NCBI GenBank assembly: GCA_910586395.1
Contig: CAJUFX010000015.1
Location: 1 to 21,537, forward strand
DNA from: an uncultured Bacteroidales bacterium
GTDB taxonomy: Bacteria; Bacteroidota; Bacteroidia; Bacteroidales; P3
Direction of reading: 5' to 3'
DNA: 21,537 nt
The position numbers and the translations under genes are program-made. The number at the start of each line of letters is the position of its first letter. Position 1 is the stretch's first letter. Positions 7,348 to 14,188 of the stretch are shown here, in pieces. The notes under the pieces were generated by a model that saw only the letters and a program-made list of their open reading frames with translations, was not told the DNA's origin and did not search any database.

Positions 7348-7817
7348 ACGATTCGTTTCAAGTAACTTACAGCGGCACTATTGTGAAAGAAATATTGCGT
7401 GCTAAGCTCTTTGTATTCCAATCGCTTCACTAATTCCGATATGGATATGAAGCCATCTTGGAAAAGTCGGAAAGACACTACAACCGAATCATCGGCTATA
7501 GGTCCTATAACAATATCATAATCATGAGCGGGATGAGCGATATTCTCATTTCGGTTCATCATCACAAATTCAGCCCATTCCTCAGAGGGTTTATCAAAAA
7601 CCTTAACCTTCAGATTTTGGGTTGCCTTTTCGTAATCAAACTCAAATGCGGATATACATTCGGCTCCCCCTGCCCGCATCAACCGACGGATGGCCATATT
7701 TCGGGCGTGTTGCAATGTATCTGTCAAATAGAACCCACAGCCGAAATCTTTGAAAGGATGACACTTTTCAAAGTCAATATGATCAATCATCACATTAGAT
7801 CCGTGATAAAGTTTCAT
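7344..7817 (-). CDS. DUF3990 family protein, ADP-ribosyltransferase-like putative toxin
   Basis: The 157-residue product opens with LYHGS (H5) and continues with DFGCGFYLTD (24-33, Y30), the spacing seen in H-Y-type ADP-ribosyltransferase folds; YDIVIGPIADD (100-110) and QYFFHNSAAVSYL (141-153) match what I recall of DUF3990. These would be NAD-binding and catalytic-loop elements; the third catalytic residue is not obvious. The family is uncharacterised but co-occurs with DUF3791 proteins and is suspected to be a toxin that modifies a cellular target. It overlaps the upstream HTH-DUF3791 gene by 4 bases (ATGA) and has a strong GGAGGAGG Shine-Dalgarno 7 bases before the ATG, unusual here, suggesting imported translation signals. 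Toxicity is inference. Confidence 0.85.
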   Translation of the reverse strand: MKLYHGSNVMIDHIDFEKCHPFKDFGCGFYLTDTLQHARNMAIRRLMRAGGAECISAFEFDYEKATQNLKVKVFDKPSEEWAEFVMMNRNENIAHPAHDYDIVIGPIADDSVVVSFRLFQDGFISISELVKRLEYKELSTQYFFHNSAAVSYLKRIV

Positions 7818-8242
7818 CCTATTCCTCCTCCATTACGTTTGCAAATGGCGGTAACATCTTCAACCCAGTCATTTACCGACAATGTGTGCTCTGCTGCATA
7901 ACACCTTTCCAAAAAGTCTATGCCTTTATAACGAAGAAGATAGTTGGACGCCTCCTTTATCGTCAAAAGATGACGTTTTGCAAATTCACTGATTGCCGTG
8001 ACGATATATTCAATAAGCGCTTTGCCATATCGGACTTTAGGGGTAAGTACAACCGTCACTTCCGCATCGAGTGCATTCGCCACGCGATTGATGGTATCGA
8101 ATGTCAACCCCTTTCCGCTTTCAATCTTGGAAATAGTTGCGCGACCGACCCCTATCCGTCCTCCGACCTCAGCCTGAGTGATACCCAACTCGGCCCTTCG
8201 CTGTCCGAAAAGTTTTCCAATATTGTCGAGTTTATCTGTCAT
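7814..8242 (-). CDS. HTH-XRE regulator fused to a DUF3791 domain, putative antitoxin
   Basis: The 142-residue product has an XRE/Cro helix-turn-helix at about 8-65 (LGITQAEVGGRIGVGRATISKIESG) and a C-terminal domain at about 74-138 (IEYIVTAISEFAKRHLLTIKEASNYLL...FLERCYAAEHTLSVNDWVEDV) that reads as DUF3791. DUF3791 is usually a stand-alone small protein beside DUF3990, so this is a DNA-binding and toxin-partner domain in one chain. It is the first gene of the cassette, behind a TATCTTTG promoter and a 20-base palindrome overlapping that promoter, which it probably binds for autoregulation. The ATG at 8242 has an AT-rich leader. Antitoxin function is inferred from gene order and domains. Confidence 0.85.
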   Translation of the reverse strand: MTDKLDNIGKLFGQRRAELGITQAEVGGRIGVGRATISKIESGKGLTFDTINRVANALDAEVTVVLTPKVRYGKALIEYIVTAISEFAKRHLLTIKEASNYLLRYKGIDFLERCYAAEHTLSVNDWVEDVTAICKRNGGGIG

Positions 8243-8256
8243 TTCGTAATTTTCCG

Positions 8257-8264
8257 CAAAGATA
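8257..8264 (-). promoter_or_regulatory. -7 box of the cassette promoter
   Basis: Minus-strand TATCTTTG, an exact match to TAnnTTTG, 14 bases before the ATG at 8242, giving a very short leader. No clean TTG lies at the -33 distance; that region is occupied by the palindrome at 8270-8289. Confidence 0.65.
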
Positions 8265-8269
8265 CAAAA

Positions 8270-8289
8270 TGTTTCCTATATATGAAACA
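8270..8289. promoter_or_regulatory. palindromic operator overlapping the cassette promoter
   Basis: Near-perfect 20-base dyad with arms TGTTTC and GAAACA around a TATATA core; only the two bases flanking the core are unpaired. It lies 5 bases upstream of the -7 box, between the -33 and -7 positions, so a bound repressor would block RNA polymerase. The HTH-DUF3791 protein is the obvious candidate ligand. Confidence 0.7.
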
Positions 8290-8316
8290 TATGATCCCGA
8301 AATAATGCCGGCTTAA

Positions 8317-8358
8317 CGACCTCCGCGAACCCGGCGGAGGGAGTGAGCGGGTGGAGTA
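8317..8358. repeat. direct repeat copy B with hairpin, right flank of the TA-like cassette
   Basis: A 42-base direct repeat of 7066-7113, lacking only the 6-base CTCCGC duplication of that copy. It contains the 7-bp stem CCTCCGC/GCGGAGG. It lies between the cassette operator and the stop of the 8371-8676 frame, so on the minus strand it could also be that frame's 3' hairpin. Confidence 0.85.
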
Positions 8359-8370
8359 GGCAGAATCCTT

Positions 8371-8676
8371 TTATTCCTCCATCAATTCTACTTCTGCAAT
8401 ATTGTTTGTGCTGATTCCGATAATTACATGGTCGAATCGTGTTTTATCTGTAAAAACCTTAACGCGAAGAGCCGCATTATTCGTATTTATCCCGGCCGCG
8501 ATATTTTCCATTATTACCTTCTGCTCTTCTTCTGTTGCAATAACTTCCAATACATACACATCTCTCACTCCTTCCCCCCTAATTACAACCGGGACTTTCA
8601 GTTCTAAGTGAAGGCAATGCCGGTGCAAGGTGGAGTGCTGACACCAACGAACCCTACCGGGTTTACAGCAGGCCAA
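8371..8676 (-). CDS. small unrecognised reading frame, possibly a truncated gene
   Basis: The frame is open from 8676, but its first ~25 residues are translated intergenic repeat. From about residue 26 the sequence (LKVPVVIRGEGVRDVYVLEV, then a Glu-rich helix, INTNNAALRVKVF and HVIIGISTNN) has the alternating strand/helix look of a real alpha-beta protein and AT-rich codons. No ATG fits: a GTG at 8559 with AAGGAG 8 bases ahead would give 62 residues. I do not recognise it. It may be a small gene with a GTG start or the 3' part of a gene whose front was replaced by the repeat at about 8612-8660. Confidence 0.4.
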   Translation of the reverse strand: MACCKPGRVRWCQHSTLHRHCLHLELKVPVVIRGEGVRDVYVLEVIATEEEQKVIMENIAAGINTNNAALRVKVFTDKTRFDHVIIGISTNNIAEVELMEE

Positions 8677-8683
8677 AAACAGA

Positions 8684-8724
8684 CCGTCCGACCGCCCGCG
8701 ATGATGACACGGACGGCCGGACGG
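8684..8724 (-). terminator. intrinsic terminator downstream of sulP
   Basis: A 15-bp GC-rich stem (arms 8684-8698 and 8710-8724, CCGTCCG/CGGACGG core, two G-U wobbles) with an 11-base loop. On the minus strand it is followed by TCTGTTTTTGG, a U-rich tract. It lies 42 bases past the sulP stop. Confidence 0.75.
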
Positions 8725-8766
8725 CTATCGGATAAAGAAAGGAATCTGACTTGCGGTCACGCGGCC

Positions 8767-10419
8767 CTACGCCTCGTGCGCCTGCTGCGCCGCCACGGCC
8801 GCCTCCACGGTCTCGTAGAAGTTGGTCTCGCCGATTTGGGCGTAGAGCGGACTGCTCATCAGAGCCGCCTTGACGGTCGGGTTGGCGCCGGCGAACACGA
8901 TGCGGATTTTTTCGGCCTGGCACTTGCGGCAGAAGTTTTCAAGGTTGCGCAAGCCCGAAGCGTCCATGAACGGCACGGGCTGCATATCGACGATGCGCAC
9001 CTTGGGGCTCCGCTGCACGAGCTTGTTGGCTTCGTCGAACTTGTTGGCCACGCCGAAGAAGAACGGCCCGTTGATGCGGAAGATATCGACGCCTTCCGGA
9101 ATCGTGCGGTTGTCGTGCACGTCCGACAGCGAGGGCGCCACCTGGTTGTGGAAAATCTGCACTTGCGAAGCCTTGGAAATACGGCGCACGAACAGGAATA
9201 ACGCCAGCACGAGGCCGATTTCTATCGCGATCGTGAGGTCGAAGATAACGGTGAGGAAAAACGTGGTCAAAAGCACCGCCACTTCGGGACGCGCGTTGCG
9301 GAACAGGCCGCGGAACGAACGCCATTCGCTCATGTTGTAGGCGATGACGACAAGCACGCCGGCCAGACACGACATCGGAATCATCTTGGCCCATTTGCCG
9401 AAGAAAAGCAGTATCAACAACAATACCACGGCATGGATAAGCCCGGCCACCGGCGTGCGGCCGCCGTTGCGGATGTTGGTCATCGTACGCGCAATCGCGC
9501 CCGTGGCGGGGATGCCGCCGAACAGCGGCGTCACGAGGTTGGCGATCCCTTGGGCGACCAATTCCGTATTGGAATGGTGCTGCTTGCCCGTGGCGCCGTC
9601 GGCCACCATGGCCGACAACAGCGATTCTATCGCGCCCAGCATCGCGATCGTGAAAGCCACCGGCAACAAGGCGCGGATGTCGTCGAAACTCAAATCCGGC
9701 CACGAGGGCGCGGGTAGCGTCGTTTTCATCTCGCCGAAACGCGAGCCGATGGTTTCCACCGGTAGGCCGAACAATTGTACGGCCACCGTCGCCAGAATGA
9801 TGGCGATAAGGGCGGGCGGTATCGTCTTGCTGACCTTGCGCCACAGAAAATGAATCAGCACCGTGCCGGCGGCGATGCCCGTCGCGTACCAGTTGATTTT
9901 ATCGAGATTTTGGAAATAGCAGATCCATTTTTCGTGAAAGGCCGACGGCACGGACTCGATGCCGAGCCCGAAAAAGTCGTTCATCTGCGTGGAGAAAATC
10001 ACGACCGCGATACCGCCCGTAAAGCCGACCACGACAGGGTACGGGATGAACTTGATGACGTCGCCGAGTTTGAGCAACCCCATGATGACGAGCATGGCGC
10101 CGGCCAAAAGCGTGGCGATGGTCAGCCCCGCGATGCCGTATTTGGCCACGACGCCGGCCACAATGACGATGAACGCGCCGGTCGGCCCGCCGATCTGCAC
10201 CGTGCTACCCCCCAAAAGCGAAATCAGGAAGCCGGCCACAATAGCCGTAATGAGCCCCTGTTCGGGCGTCACGCCGGAAGCGATACCGAAAGCGATGGCC
10301 ATCGGCAACGCCACGATGCCCACAATGAGGCCGGCCAGCAAATCTTTTTGGAAATCCTGACGGTTGTAGTTTTTCAGACTCGTCAGAATCTGCGGATAAA
10401 AAATATCTTTGATTTTCAT
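8767..10419 (-). CDS. SulP family anion transporter with STAS domain
   Basis: The 550-residue product is an inner-membrane SLC26/SulP transporter. Many hydrophobic spans fill residues about 25-415, including the N-terminal LAGLIVGIVALPMAIAFGIASG (28-49), GPTGAF (78-83) and PVVVGFTGGIAV (128-139). A cytoplasmic STAS domain follows (about 430-545) with the DASG motif at 486-489. Families of this type carry sulfate, bicarbonate or dicarboxylates; the substrate cannot be assigned here. The ATG at 10419 is used because homology starts there (MKIKDIFYPQI). A minus-strand CATATTTG at 10441-10448 (7 of 8 to TAnnTTTG) may be a promoter, and a strong hairpin terminator follows, so it is likely a single-gene unit separated from yidD by 134 bases. 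Confidence 0.95.
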   Translation of the reverse strand: MKIKDIFYPQILTSLKNYNRQDFQKDLLAGLIVGIVALPMAIAFGIASGVTPEQGLITAIVAGFLISLLGGSTVQIGGPTGAFIVIVAGVVAKYGIAGLTIATLLAGAMLVIMGLLKLGDVIKFIPYPVVVGFTGGIAVVIFSTQMNDFFGLGIESVPSAFHEKWICYFQNLDKINWYATGIAAGTVLIHFLWRKVSKTIPPALIAIILATVAVQLFGLPVETIGSRFGEMKTTLPAPSWPDLSFDDIRALLPVAFTIAMLGAIESLLSAMVADGATGKQHHSNTELVAQGIANLVTPLFGGIPATGAIARTMTNIRNGGRTPVAGLIHAVVLLLILLFFGKWAKMIPMSCLAGVLVVIAYNMSEWRSFRGLFRNARPEVAVLLTTFFLTVIFDLTIAIEIGLVLALFLFVRRISKASQVQIFHNQVAPSLSDVHDNRTIPEGVDIFRINGPFFFGVANKFDEANKLVQRSPKVRIVDMQPVPFMDASGLRNLENFCRKCQAEKIRIVFAGANPTVKAALMSSPLYAQIGETNFYETVEAAVAAQQAHEA

Positions 10420-10553
10420 CGTTAAATGGTTTTTCAAATTCAAATATGGCCGACCGCAACGTGTTTTCGGGTGACCGCCATCCACGCGCGGGCCGGAGCC
10501 CGGCGACCGGCGGGTCCGCCATGGCGGCCGAAACAGGCCGGGGCCAACAGACC

Positions 10554-10817
10554 TCACGGCACGGGATCGTAGCCCGAACCGCCCCAGGGATGGCAGCGCG
10601 CCAGCCGCTTGACCGTCAGCCAACCGCCCTTGAACGGCCCGTATTTCCGCACGGCCTCCAACGCGTATTGCGAGCAGGTGGGCGTAAACCGGCACGAAGC
10701 CGGAAACCAGGGCGAAATACCGTATTGGTATATCCGGATCAACAGCAGAAACAACCATTCCAACGGCCGGAAAAGCAACCGCCACCCGGCCGCCGCCCGC
10801 CCGTTAACGTGTTTCAT
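10554..10817 (-). CDS. yidD: membrane protein insertion efficiency factor YidD
   Basis: The 87-residue product shows the whole YidD signature: YQYGISPW (30-37), CRFTPTCSQYALEA (42-55), a YGPFKGG turn and RCHPWGGSGYDPVP at the C-terminus. YidD is a small inner-membrane-associated protein thought to help YidC-dependent insertion. The ATG at 10817 is preferred over one at 10847 because family similarity and a GGAGG element (GGGAGGAGACAGG) sit right before it. It overlaps the end of rnpA by 14 bases, the usual rnpA-yidD coupling; yidC is not next to it here. Confidence 0.95.
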   Translation of the reverse strand: MKHVNGRAAAGWRLLFRPLEWLFLLLIRIYQYGISPWFPASCRFTPTCSQYALEAVRKYGPFKGGWLTVKRLARCHPWGGSGYDPVP

Positions 10818-11364
10818 CCTGTCTCCTCCCGCCCGTACGGGGCGCACGTTCGTCCAAAATCCGACCGAGTTTGTCGGCCGCCTTGTCCATATAAACCTGC
10901 ATGTCGGCCTGCTTCAAAACAAAGCCTTCCGGCGTCTTGCCGATTTTTGTGAAAATAAACGCGACGAGCAACGTCTGCCGCCCGCTTTCCGAAAAAACCG
11001 GCACGGTCGCCGAGGCCGCCGTGGTCACCGGTTCTGCCGAGACCAAAGCCGGTTCTGCCGAAACCAAAGCCCGCATCCGTCTTTCCGACAAAGCCGTCCA
11101 AACCGCCTTGCGCGCGCGGAAACTCTCGCGCATGAGCCGTTTCAACCGGTTGCGGTCCACCGCGTGTTTAAACGAAGATTTGGGAGCCGAAAACATGACC
11201 TTGACCGGTTCGGGACTTTCGTCAAAAGCCGTAGGGTCACACAACAAGGCGCAGACTTTGAGCATATAGGCGCCCCCGGAAATCCGAAAACGCCGGCCCC
11301 GCGCAAAAAGAGCGGAAACGGTTCGTTGCCGATAAAGGCGTTCCGCCTTGCCGAGCGCAGGCAT
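10804..11364 (-). CDS. rnpA: ribonuclease P protein component, with an insertion
   Basis: The 186-residue product assists the RNase P RNA in maturing tRNA 5' ends. The start KAERLYRQRTVSALFARGRRF (6-26) and the RNA-binding helix VDRNRLKRLMRESFR (69-83, with the RNR motif) are classic. It is longer than the usual 110-140 residues because of an Ala/Val/Ser/Pro-rich segment at about 98-128 that contains the heptad ALVSAEP twice, encoded by a 21-base tandem repeat, between the RNR helix and the last strand (LLVAFIFTK). Its ATG abuts the hemD stop (TAAATG), and its 3' end overlaps yidD. Confidence 0.95.
   Translation of the reverse strand: MPALGKAERLYRQRTVSALFARGRRFRISGGAYMLKVCALLCDPTAFDESPEPVKVMFSAPKSSFKHAVDRNRLKRLMRESFRARKAVWTALSERRMRALVSAEPALVSAEPVTTAASATVPVFSESGRQTLLVAFIFTKIGKTPEGFVLKQADMQVYMDKAADKLGRILDERAPRTGGRRQDETR
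11030..11071. repeat. 21-base tandem repeat inside rnpA
   Basis: Two adjacent 21-base units (11030-11050 and 11051-11071), differing at one base, encode ALVSAEP twice on the minus strand. As 21 is a multiple of three, copy-number change would keep the frame. Confidence 0.85.
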
Positions 11365-12396
11365 TTACTTCTTTTTCTTCTTTTCCATGACCGCCAAAGC
11401 CGCCGCGCGGTTGGCCGCCACCTTGACCTCTATCGTCTTGCCGTGCAACGACACCTTCTGCCGCTTTTCGGCACCGCCGGCCGCGGTCTTGGACGTGCTG
11501 CGCGCCACGCGCTCGATGACCGCCTCGAGATTGTCCGCCGCCTTGGCACGGCTACGCGAAGCCGGTTCTTTTTCAGACGCTTCGGACGCCTTGGCTTTGG
11601 GCACATACTTGTATTTGGCCGGCATCTTCTCCAAATCGCCGCCGGCCTTGTAATAGTCGGCCAGGAACTGTTCGATGGCCTGATTCATGGATGAAGCCGT
11701 TTCGGTGGGTGCCGCGATATTGACATGGAAACCGGCTTCCTCCACCGCGTTGCAGACCGTTTCGCCGTAAGCGGCTATCAACACCTTGCCCTGCTTGAAT
11801 TTGGGATAGTTCGTTTTAAGCGAACGGATACCGATCGGGCTGAAAAACGCCAACAAATCGTAATCGTTGATGTCGATTTCGGAAGCTATTTTTTCAGGAA
11901 CCGTACGGAACAGCGGCGCTTTGGTATATTTGACGCGAACTTTATCCAACGCGTTCGGCAATTCGGAACCGCTCTCCTCCGAGCACGGCAACAAATAATT
12001 TTCATCCTTATGCCGGCCGATCAGCTGTATCAAATCGCCCAACGTCTGCTTGCCATAGAAAATCTTACGTTTACGATATTGGATATAGTTCTGCAGATAA
12101 AAGGCCGTCGTCTCCGAACTGCAGAAATACTTCATCGTGATGGGAATGACCACACGCATTTCTTTAGCCATCCTGAAAAAATGATCGACGGCGTTGCGGC
12201 TCGTAAAAATAATGGCGGTGTAATCCAACAGATTGATTTTATTTTTCCGGAATTCCGTTGCGGTAATACCTTCCACCTTGATGAACTTACGGAAAACAAT
12301 CTTAAGACCGAACTTAGACGCTAACTGTTTGTATGGCGATTTTTCATAATCGGCCGGAGCCGGCTGGGAAACCAACACATTCTTTATTTTCAGCAT
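11365..12396 (-). CDS. hemD: uroporphyrinogen-III synthase family protein with C-terminal extension
   Basis: The 343-residue product has the two-lobed HemD layout: lobe 1 with ILVSQP-type start and TAIIFTSRNAVDHFF (60-74), and lobe 2 with YDLLAFFSPIGIRSL (179-193), LIAAYGETVCNAVEEAGF (206-223) and APTETASSMNQAI (229-241). HemD closes hydroxymethylbilane to uroporphyrinogen III in tetrapyrrole synthesis. The core ends near 255; a basic, Ala-rich tail of about 88 residues ending in KKKKK follows, which the family does not usually have. No other haem genes are nearby; the DUF4271-hemD-rnpA-yidD order is a conserved Bacteroidales neighbourhood, to my knowledge. It starts 19 bases after the DUF4271 stop. 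Confidence 0.85.
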   Translation of the reverse strand: MLKIKNVLVSQPAPADYEKSPYKQLASKFGLKIVFRKFIKVEGITATEFRKNKINLLDYTAIIFTSRNAVDHFFRMAKEMRVVIPITMKYFCSSETTAFYLQNYIQYRKRKIFYGKQTLGDLIQLIGRHKDENYLLPCSEESGSELPNALDKVRVKYTKAPLFRTVPEKIASEIDINDYDLLAFFSPIGIRSLKTNYPKFKQGKVLIAAYGETVCNAVEEAGFHVNIAAPTETASSMNQAIEQFLADYYKAGGDLEKMPAKYKYVPKAKASEASEKEPASRSRAKAADNLEAVIERVARSTSKTAAGGAEKRQKVSLHGKTIEVKVAANRAAALAVMEKKKKK

Positions 12397-12415
12397 ACTC
12401 CAAACGCTTTCGTCC

Positions 12416-13162
12416 TTATGCTATTACAATGCCCATAAGCTTGTAAAAGCACAAAAAAGGCAAGATTTCAAGGGCGCAAAGGTACAAAAAAATATGGAGG
12501 TAAGAAAATCGGCTTAACTGACGGCTCAGGACGAGCAATTTGAACCAACGGAATAAAAGTATCAGAATATAAGCGACGGCCAACACGATAAGCGCAAACG
12601 GAAGGAAACGCGGCAGGCCGAATGAGACCAACAAAACGGGCAAGGCCCACAACACCCAGAAAAACAGATAACCCGTTTCCAAACGAATGGCCGCCGCACC
12701 GAAAGCGGTTTCCTTGAACAGCCCGGAGATACCGTAAAACAACAGCCATTTGCAAGCGAAGACGGCGGTCACATAGATGATAAGCCGCACCAGTATTTCC
12801 CGTTCCGATGCCATGAGCCAGGCCGGCAACGGGCCGAAACGACCGGCCGTCAGTTCGGGATGCGCCGCCCATTGATACAGATACAGGCTGACCGTGACAA
12901 ATCCGACGGCAATAAGACTGAAGGCATAAAAACCCTGACGGTCCAAATTACCCTGACGGCCCGGCGCCACTTTATCCAACGCCCGCCAATCGAATAAAAA
13001 GCGGAAGTAAGCCAACAGGCGGGGGGCGTTCTTATACAGCAGATAGGCGTAGAGCAACAAGGCCGCCAACAAATAGAGTTCCGTGTCATAGACGGCCTTG
13101 TCGGGCATCGGCAAAAGCCGTTCGTTCTGCACCGCGAGCCGGTGCGGTTCCAAAAACGTCAT
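12416..13162 (-). CDS. DUF4271 family integral membrane protein
   Basis: The 248-residue product has about six hydrophobic spans (roughly 28-43, 78-97, 125-147, 163-182, 185-206 and 221-245). The C-terminal YLHIFLYLCALEILP (221-235) motif with conserved Glu and Pro is the DUF4271 hallmark I know from Bacteroidota, where the gene typically precedes hemD. Function is unknown. Its ATG overlaps the ABC ATPase stop by 4 bases (13159-13162), so the two are translationally coupled, although nothing in the sequence shows that it is the ABC permease. Confidence 0.85.
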   Translation of the reverse strand: MTFLEPHRLAVQNERLLPMPDKAVYDTELYLLAALLLYAYLLYKNAPRLLAYFRFLFDWRALDKVAPGRQGNLDRQGFYAFSLIAVGFVTVSLYLYQWAAHPELTAGRFGPLPAWLMASEREILVRLIIYVTAVFACKWLLFYGISGLFKETAFGAAAIRLETGYLFFWVLWALPVLLVSFGLPRFLPFALIVLAVAYILILLFRWFKLLVLSRQLSRFSYLHIFLYLCALEILPFLCFYKLMGIVIA

Positions 13163-14142
13163 AAGCCGGCCGGGGTGTTTCGGGTTAATGAATGAAAGAC
13201 GTTTTCGAGGCTATCGGCCTCCTGCCGCAGCGTCAGGATGGTCAGCCGACGCGCCACGGCCCATTGAAACAGGGCGGCGCGCGGGTCGGCGGCTTCCGCG
13301 GCGGTTTCTCTGACGGCGGTTCCGGCGCCATCGGATGCCGGCTTCAGATAGACCTTATAGACCGTACCCTCTCCCGCCGTACGCGCCACAAACGGCAGAT
13401 TCTCCAAATCTGCCCGCTGCATGGCGTCCGGCGCCGACGCGAATTCGACATGCAGGCACGCGCCGCCCTGTCCGTGCAACAGGCTCCGCGTCGGCGCGTC
13501 GGCCACGCGACACCCCTTGTTGAGCAGAATGATGCGTTCGCAAACCGCCTGCGCCTCCTGCATGATATGCGTTGAGAGAATCAAGGTCTTTTCGCGCCCC
13601 ATCTCGCGGAGCAACGAGCGGATTTCCTCTATCTGATTGGGGTCGAGCCCCGTGGTCGGTTCATCCAGGATCAACACGTCCGGATCCGGCAACAACGCCT
13701 GCGCCAGACCGACCCGTTGCCGGTAGCCTTTCGACAAATCGCCGATATGCTTGTGCGATTCCGTACCGAAACCCACACGTTCCAACACTTCCTCCACCCT
13801 GCCTTTGAGTCGGTCCAAGCCATACAGCTCGCCGACAAACGTCAGGTATTCGCGTACGAACATTTCTTCGTAAAGCGGGTTGTGTTCCGGCAGATACCCC
13901 ACATGCCGCCGCACCTGCATGGCCTGCATGCACGTATCGTAACCGCAAACCGCGGCCCGCCCCGACGTCGGCGACAGATAGCCGCACAAAATCTTCATCA
14001 GCGTCGATTTGCCCGCGCCGTTCGGCCCCAGCAGTCCGACCACGCCCGGCCGGTCGATGACAAACGACACACCGTCGAGTGCCTTCTGCGTCCCGTAAAG
14101 TTTGGTGACGTCCCGTACGTCTATGATGGGTTCCGTATTCAT
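13159..14142 (-). CDS. ABC transporter ATP-binding protein, GldA-like
   Basis: The 327-residue ATPase has Walker A GPNGAGKST (39-47), a YLPEHNPLY Q-loop (83-91) with Glu in place of the usual Gln as in GldA/ABC-2-type ATPases, signature LSKGYRQRVG (136-145), Walker B VLILDEP (156-162), D-loop and the switch His in LILSTHIMQEAQ. A C-terminal domain of about 100 residues follows, with an Ala/Glu-rich stretch. GldA belongs to the gliding/ABC-2 exporter group of Bacteroidota; no gldF or gldG permease is in the window, so the exported substrate is unknown and gliding is not implied. The gene lies 46 bases after the guanine deaminase gene. Confidence 0.9.
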   Translation of the reverse strand: MNTEPIIDVRDVTKLYGTQKALDGVSFVIDRPGVVGLLGPNGAGKSTLMKILCGYLSPTSGRAAVCGYDTCMQAMQVRRHVGYLPEHNPLYEEMFVREYLTFVGELYGLDRLKGRVEEVLERVGFGTESHKHIGDLSKGYRQRVGLAQALLPDPDVLILDEPTTGLDPNQIEEIRSLLREMGREKTLILSTHIMQEAQAVCERIILLNKGCRVADAPTRSLLHGQGGACLHVEFASAPDAMQRADLENLPFVARTAGEGTVYKVYLKPASDGAGTAVRETAAEAADPRAALFQWAVARRLTILTLRQEADSLENVFHSLTRNTPAGL

Positions 14143-14188
14143 TTCAGTTTTTCGACAGGCTTCCCCGCATAAGGTTCAGCCGACCGGC

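Noticed and set aside
10511..10530. Terminator at the CCGCCATGGCGG palindrome between yidD and sulP
   Set aside because: The palindrome (10516-10527) has no loop and no U-tract on either strand; likely chance in GC-rich sequence.
10554..11364. rnpA-yidD as a marker of the replication origin
   Set aside because: That holds where rpmH, yidC and dnaA are adjacent. Here the neighbours are hemD and DUF4271, the usual Bacteroidales arrangement as I recall it.
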